A stretch of DNA of 64,000 nt, from NCBI GenBank assembly GCA_024362935.1, contig JANCRA010000173.1, positions 315,001 to 379,000 of the forward strand, read 5' to 3'. This stretch comes from Setophaga petechia (lineage: Eukaryota; Chordata; Aves; Passeriformes; Parulidae). Position 1 is the first letter of the stretch, and every line of letters begins with the position of its first letter. Both the position numbers and the translations under genes were made by a program. The notes below the pieces were generated by a model, which ran no database searches, was not told where the DNA came from, and saw only the letters and a program-made list of their open reading frames with translations. This document shows, one piece after another, positions 59,249-64,000 of this stretch.

Positions 59249-59837
59249 AGATGTGCTCCTTCCCCAAAGCCAAGAGTGGGAGCCCTTTCCCACCCCTGGA
59301 GTGGCATCCCAGCCTGGAGGTGCCGGTCCCTCCCGCTGCCCGGGGAGGGGAGCCAGGGCCTTCCCAAGGTTACAAACCTCTTATTTTTGGATGCATTTCC
59401 CTGCGCTGGAGCCGGCCCAGGCTGGAGCTGTTGAAGTTTTTGGTCCTTTGTTTGTTTAATTGAAGTGCTGTTTGTTTTTGATCACGGGCATGAGATAGGC
59501 GCTTCCTCTGCAGGCAGGAAGCAGTGATTTCCTGTTCTGTCCCCGGCCAACTCTCACTGCGCAGGAAACCTCGCTCTGCTGAGTGGCCACTTTTCGTGCA
59601 ACGTTTTTGGAAGGTTTTACGTGGTGTTGTTTTGGTTTTTTTCTCTTTTTTCTTTCTTTTTTTGCCTCCCTTCCCCTGTGAGCGGCGCTGCTGGTGTTGG
59701 GTCCCTGAGGGAAGGAGTGCGGAGGGCCTGGAGTCAGCACTCAGCAGGTTGGGGATGCTGTTTGATCAAAATGGGTCCATTTAGCCTCAGATCTTTTGGT
59801 TCTGTTGAGAAGTTGGTGACATCATTGTGGCCTTTCA

Positions 59838-60130
59838 GACTCTGAAGGAGCTGCAGGAGCAATGGAGAAAGACCTGGAGTGCCAGGACAAGGGGCAGTGG
59901 CTTTAAACTGGCAGGGCACAGGGTTAGAGGGGATTTTGGGAAGGAATTCCTCCCTGTGAGGGCTGGTAAAGCCCTGGCACAGTGTGCCCCGGCACAGAAC
60001 GTGGCTGCCCCATCCCTGGGAGGGTTCAAAGCCAGGTTGGACAGGGCTTGGAGCAGCCTGGGATGATGAGAGGTGTCCCTGCCCATAGCAGGGGTGGAAC
60101 AGGATGGTTTCTGAAGTCCCTTCCAGCCAC
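59838..60130 (+). mobile_element. CR1 LINE 3' fragment
   Basis: Runs from ggagctgcaggagcaatgga through ggaattcctccctgtgaggg, catccctgggagggttcaaa and gccaggttggacagggcttg to cccttccagcc. A well-preserved CR1 3' end. Confidence 0.85.
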
Positions 60131-60294
60131 ATGCCCAGGTCAGTCGCACAAATCATCTGAGAGGAGTCAGGGATGAGGTTTGAGCCGAGGACCCACACCT
60201 GTGGAGGTGTTTCTGGGGTGGAAAAGGGACGCTCAGGTTTTCTCATGAAATCCCAAAGAGGTGGAGCCACTGCTCCTTGGCAGCTCCCAGCACA

Positions 60295-61319
60295 CAGGGG
60301 TGTTGTCACTCAGGGGTGTTGTCACTCAGGGGTGTTGTCACTCAGGGATGTTGTCACTCAGGGGTGTTGTCACTCAGGGGTGTTGTCACTCAGGGATGTT
60401 GTCCCTCAGGGGTGTTGACCCTCAGGGGTGTTGTCCCTCAGGGGTGTTGTTACTCAGGGGTGTTGTCACTCAGGGGTGTTGTTTCTCAGGGGTGTTGTTT
60501 CTCAGGGGTGTTGTTTCTCAGGGGTGTTGTCCCTCAGGGGTGTTGTCCCTCAGGGGTGTTGTCCCTCAGGGGTGTTGTTACTCAGGGGTGTTGTCACTCA
60601 GGGGTGTTGTCACTCAGGGGTGTTGTTACTCAGGGATGTTGTCACTCAGGGGTGTTGTCACTCAGGGGTGTTGTTTCTCAGGGGTGTTGTCCCTCAGGGA
60701 TGTTGTCACTCAGGGATGTTGTCCCTCAGGGGTGTTGTTACTCAGGGATGTTGTCCCTCAGGGGTGTTGTTACTCAGGGGTGTTGTCACTCAGGGATGTT
60801 GTCACTCAGGGATGTTGTTACTCAGGGATGTTGTTACTCAGGGATGTGTCTCTCAGGGATGTTGTCCCTCAGGGATGTTGTCCCTCAGGGATGTTGTCCC
60901 TCAGGGGTGTTGTTACTCAGGGGTGTTGTCACTCAGGGGTGTTGTTACTCAGGGGTGTTGTTACTCAGGGGTGTTGTCACTCAGGGGTGTTGTCACTCAG
61001 GGGTGTTGTCTCTCAGGGGTGTTGTTTCTCAGGGGTGTTGTCACTCAGGGGTGTTGTCACTCAGGGATGTTGTCCCTCAGGGGTGTTGTTACTCAGGGGT
61101 GTTGTCACTCAGGGGTGTTGTCTCTCAGGGGTGTTGTCTCTCAGGGGTGTTGTCACTCAGGGATGTTGTCCCTCAGGGGTGTTGTCACTCAGGGATGTTG
61201 TCTCTCAGGGATGTTGTCCCTCAGGGATGTTGTCCCTCAGGGATGTTGTCCCTCAGGGATGTTGTTACTCAGGGATGTTGTTACTCAGGGATGTGTTACT
61301 CAGGGATGTTTTACTCAGC
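60295..61319 (+). repeat. 16-bp minisatellite, about 64 copies
   Basis: The unit is tgttgtcactcagggg with variants at the cac position (ccc, tac, ttt, ctc) and a final g or a. A few 14-15-bp units occur near 60845 and at the right end. None of the three forward frames contains a stop over almost 1 kb, giving Cys/Gly/Val-rich pseudo-proteins. There is no start context, splice site or family to support translation. Confidence 0.95.
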
Positions 61320-61589
61320 GTGTTTATCCTCCAGCAGCAAACCCAGACAGGCTCTCACTCAGCACCCTGCCCAGAGGTGAAGTGCTGCAGTATCAGATGG
61401 CTCCAGCCACAGGAAGCCCGGACAGACAGGACAGACAGACAGACACGAGAGCCGTGGGAGCCCCAGGGCAGCAGATGTGACCACGAGCAGAAAGAACTTC
61501 TCTGCCCGAGGTTTTAATTATCTGGCTGTTGTAAAGGGGCTCCCCTGTGGGGAGGGGGTTTGTAAGGGGAAAAGCAGCGGCTGCAGGAA

Positions 61590-61740
61590 CAAAGCAGGGG
61601 GGGGAAAGGCTGGGAAAGGGGGAGCAGAGCTGCTCACAGCCCCCAAATCCTGCAAACGCCCTGCACGGAGAGGGGAGGGTCAGGAGATGAGACAGTCGGG
61701 AGAGGGGAGGGTCAGGAGAGGGGATGGTCAGAGGGTTTAG
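61590..61740. repeat. G-rich tract and short gagaggggagggtcag repeats
   Basis: G runs at 61597-61622 can form a G-quadruplex. Three diverged copies of gagaggggagggtcagga follow at about 61668-61732. Confidence 0.6.
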
Positions 61741-61749
61741 CCAGAGTTG

Positions 61750-62330
61750 TGCAAGAGCAGCTGGCTGGGGCCGTTTGGCTGCAGGAGGATGAGAGGGCTG
61801 GGGATGCACAGAGGGAGGGCTGGGAGCTGCAGAGCAGGGAGAGGGCAGGGCGCTCCAGCCCCGCAGCAGTTGGGCCACCATTTGTGCTCCGAGCCATCCA
61901 AGGAAAACTTTGCTCGGGCCGCTCTCACGCAGCCCCAGCCCTGTGCGAGCGCGTCCCCCAGCTCAGCCCCCTCCCCTGCCCCGTTCCTGGAGATCTCCCC
62001 GTTCCCAAGGCCCCTCCGGATCATTGCACGGCGCTGACATCAGCGCCGGTTGCCATGGAAAAGCCAGGTTGTCCAAAACACGACCCCTCGGCCCGATCCC
62101 ACGTGTGTCAGGAAATGAAGGGTTTATGGCCCATCTCTGCAGCCGAGCACAAAGAGCCGGGCAGGAACCGCAGCCCCGGCACCGGCACAGCCCCCCGGTC
62201 ACGGCTGCCGGCCCGGGGCTCCTGCCAGGGACACGGGACCTGCCGAGGGGCACAGCCTGGTTTGTGCCTCCCGAGCGACCTCTGGTCTCTGAGATCGCTG
62301 CTGTGGGCTGGAACAGCCCCAGGAGAGGCA
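61750..62330. promoter_or_regulatory. GC-rich island with a MARE/CRE-type palindrome
   Basis: CpG-rich. GGCGCTGACATCAGCGCC at 62030-62047 is an inverted repeat with perfect 8-bp arms, resembling a CRE-type MAF recognition element. GTTGCCATGG just after it (62049-62058) resembles an RFX half site. No exon can be tied to it. Confidence 0.3.
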
Positions 62331-62339
62331 ACCTCCTCC

Positions 62340-62530
62340 TTGAATCCCTCCCTGGAATTCCCTGGGTGCCCAGGGAAGCTGTGGGTGCCTCTGGATCCCT
62401 GGAAGCACCCAAGGCCAGGTTGGACAGGGCTTGGAGCAGGTTGGGATAGTGGAAGGTGTCCCTGCCATGGCAGAGGGTGAAATGGGAGCTTTAAGGTCCC
62501 TTCCAACCCAACCCATGGTGGGACTTTATG
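62340..62530 (+). mobile_element. CR1 LINE 3' tail
   Basis: ctctggatccctggaagcac, ccaaggccaggttggacagg, gcttggagcaggttgggata and aggtcccttccaacccaacc form a CR1 3' end. Confidence 0.85.
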
Positions 62531-63300
62531 CATTCTGGGGAGAGGTAGAGGATCTGTGAGAGGAGCAGAGGGTGAGAATGGGAGGAAAGGTCCCCAGGGG
62601 CTCACACTGGAGCACTGGGAGAACCAAACTCTGCTCACACCTGGGCTGGGACTCACACTGCCTTTGGAGGGACTGTGACGTGCAGGGAGGGAGAACCCAA
62701 AGATATTTGGGAGTCCTGGCCACAGAGATTTTCCTAAAGCTGTCCCAGAAGGGATGGAAGCAAAGGCCTCACAGACCTTGGGTGAGAGGGCTTTGGGAAG
62801 GAAACCTCAGGGGTGGTGCCGTGGCAGGGAGGGGACGCTGCTGCTCCAGGCAGCCCCTGTTTGGCCAGGGTCAGGTTTGGGAATGTGCTGGGAAATGAGA
62901 ATTTGGTGTTTGGTTTTGCACACCTGTGTGGGGCACAGGGGGTGCTGGGCATGGCAAGGGCCTGCAGGGCTTGTTCTGGTCTTGATTTGGCTGAAAATTT
63001 GGCAGTGGCACTGCTGGATCACCCCAGTGAGTGGCACCAGGAGCCAGCTCGGGCTCCAGAGCGGGGCTGGCAGTGCCATCCTCCTGTCCCCACGGTGCCA
63101 ACCGACCCTCGCCCCACTGCAGCCTCCCCCTGTGCCGTGGGTGTTTTGGGGTTAAAAATAGACTCCAGATTTCGGTTGGTAAAGGCGGAGGCAGGGAGCA
63201 GGAGCTGTTTATCAGTGCCAGGGTTTCCCCTGAGACACTGAAATGACTCAGATAAGAGATGGGCACAACGTGCACGTCCTCCCTGAGCTGGTGCCAGGGC
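62531..63300. other. No gene seen
   Basis: GC-rich DNA with overlapping unsupported frames on both strands. No recognised element. Confidence 0.4.
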
Positions 63301-63447
63301 TGGGGTGTCCTGGATGTCACAGCCCCTGTGGATGTGCTGGGGTGTCCTGGATGTCACAGCCCCTGGGGATGTGCTGGGGTGTCCTGGATGTCACAGTCCC
63401 CGTGGATGTGCTGGGGTGTCCTGGATGTCACAGTCCCTGTGGATGCT
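63301..63447. repeat. 37-bp tandem repeat, about four copies
   Basis: Units contain tggggtgtcctggatgtcac and agcccctgtggatgtg with single-base changes. The last copy is partial. Confidence 0.95.
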
Positions 63448-63555
63448 CCGTGGAGCTCTTGTTCCTACCAGGCTTGGGTGCTCTGCAGCATCCTCCCCTC
63501 AGCCCCTTTTGGAAATGTTGCTCTCTGCTGTTAATCCTGTCCCAGCCACAGAGCC

Positions 63556-63700
63556 ATGGAAAGGTTTGGGATGGAAGGGACCTTAAAGCTCATCCTGTCC
63601 CACCCCCTGCCATGGGCAGGGACCATCCCAGGTCTTGGATCTTCCCTTCCAGCATCCCAGGTGGCTCCAAGCCCTGTCCAACCCGGGCTGGAGCTTTCTG
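63556..63700 (-). mobile_element. CR1 LINE 3' tail
   Basis: The reverse complement of the CR1 3' end: gaaaggtttgggatggaagg, gaccttaaagctcatcctgt, cccaccccctgccatgggca. Confidence 0.85.
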
Positions 63701-63761
63701 ATGCTCTGGAGCCCTTTTCCCACAGTGTCAGCGTGTTCAAAATCAGCAGCTGGGGCCTGAA

Positions 63762-63808
63762 TCAGCCAAATCAGAATCAGCCAAATCAGAATCAGAATCA
63801 GCCAAACC
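63762..63808. repeat. Short aatcagccaaatcag repeats
   Basis: Several direct copies of aatcagccaa and aatcag in tandem. Confidence 0.8.
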
Positions 63809-63849
63809 TCGTTTGTCAGAGGGGGTGGCACAGGCACTGCTGGGCCCTG

Positions 63850-64000
63850 CAGGGTTTTTTATTCTCTAACTGTTAATACATCTCTTTAACCAAGTTAGCC
63901 CTCTAGCTAGTCCCAACACTAACTTTACAATTTAACCTAATGTTATCCCATAATTTTAAGTATTTTTCAGCGTTCCAAGAAAATTTAAACTTCATTGAAA
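63850..64000. other. AT-rich right edge, unidentified
   Basis: A sudden change to AT-rich sequence (taatacatctctttaacca, ctttacaatttaacctaatg) up to the end of the window. It could be the edge of a mobile element such as an LTR, but no terminal motif or coding frame is visible. Confidence 0.3.

Noticed and set aside
58797..59367. Ser-Ile-His-Pro repeat protein on the minus strand
   Set aside because: It is the translation of the GGAT tetranucleotide microsatellite.
60261..61517. A cysteine-rich repeat protein of about 400 residues
   Set aside because: All three forward frames are open because the 16-bp unit lacks stops. No start context, splice sites or family resemblance.

Overview
The window looks like a gene-rich, GC-rich piece of a bird chromosome, probably a microchromosome. 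Interrupted genes with GT/AG junctions and avian-type CR1 LINE tails show this. So does an ASIC1 first exon that begins with the same [14 protein letters not shown] residues known from chicken ASIC1. The species cannot be named from sequence alone. A songbird or other neognath is an inference.

Layout. (1) Positions 1-13.9 kb hold the 5' part of ASIC1 (acid-sensing ion channel 1) on the minus strand, running off the left edge. Two alternative N-terminal modules are present: the ASIC1a module (coding exons 13473-13837 and 12450-12645) and the ASIC1b module (903-1526). Both splice in phase to a shared exon at 88-238. The roughly 11-kb intron between the 1a and 1b modules holds AT-rich, motif-dense islands with several perfect inverted repeats. 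(2) 14-27.4 kb is intergenic DNA with a GC-rich ASIC1 promoter side, simple repeats, one old CR1 and AT-rich blocks that look like conserved regulatory DNA. (3) 27.5-35.9 kb is RACGAP1 (centralspindlin RhoGAP) on the plus strand, divergent from ASIC1 as in human 12q13. All 16 coding exons (631 codons) can be joined in frame. Its GC-rich promoter carries an RFX X-box, two CCAAT boxes and a CHR-like element. One intron is filled by a 38-bp minisatellite that stays open in the upstream reading frame. (4) 37.3-40.2 kb is a two-exon IFIT-family antiviral gene on the minus strand, convergent with RACGAP1, with a TATA box, a poly(A) signal and an ISRE-like site. In human this side of RACGAP1 carries AQP6/AQP5/AQP2. 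(5) From 40.3 to 64 kb I can support no protein-coding gene. It contains CR1 fragments, several minisatellites (one expanded inside a CR1, one 1-kb array of 16-bp units open in all three forward frames), GC-rich promoter-like islands near 56 and 62 kb, and an AT-rich right end.

The genes do not form a pathway. ASIC1 is a neuronal proton-gated sodium channel, RACGAP1 acts in cytokinesis, and the IFIT gene would be interferon-induced RNA-binding defence. The least expected element is the IFIT gene beside RACGAP1.
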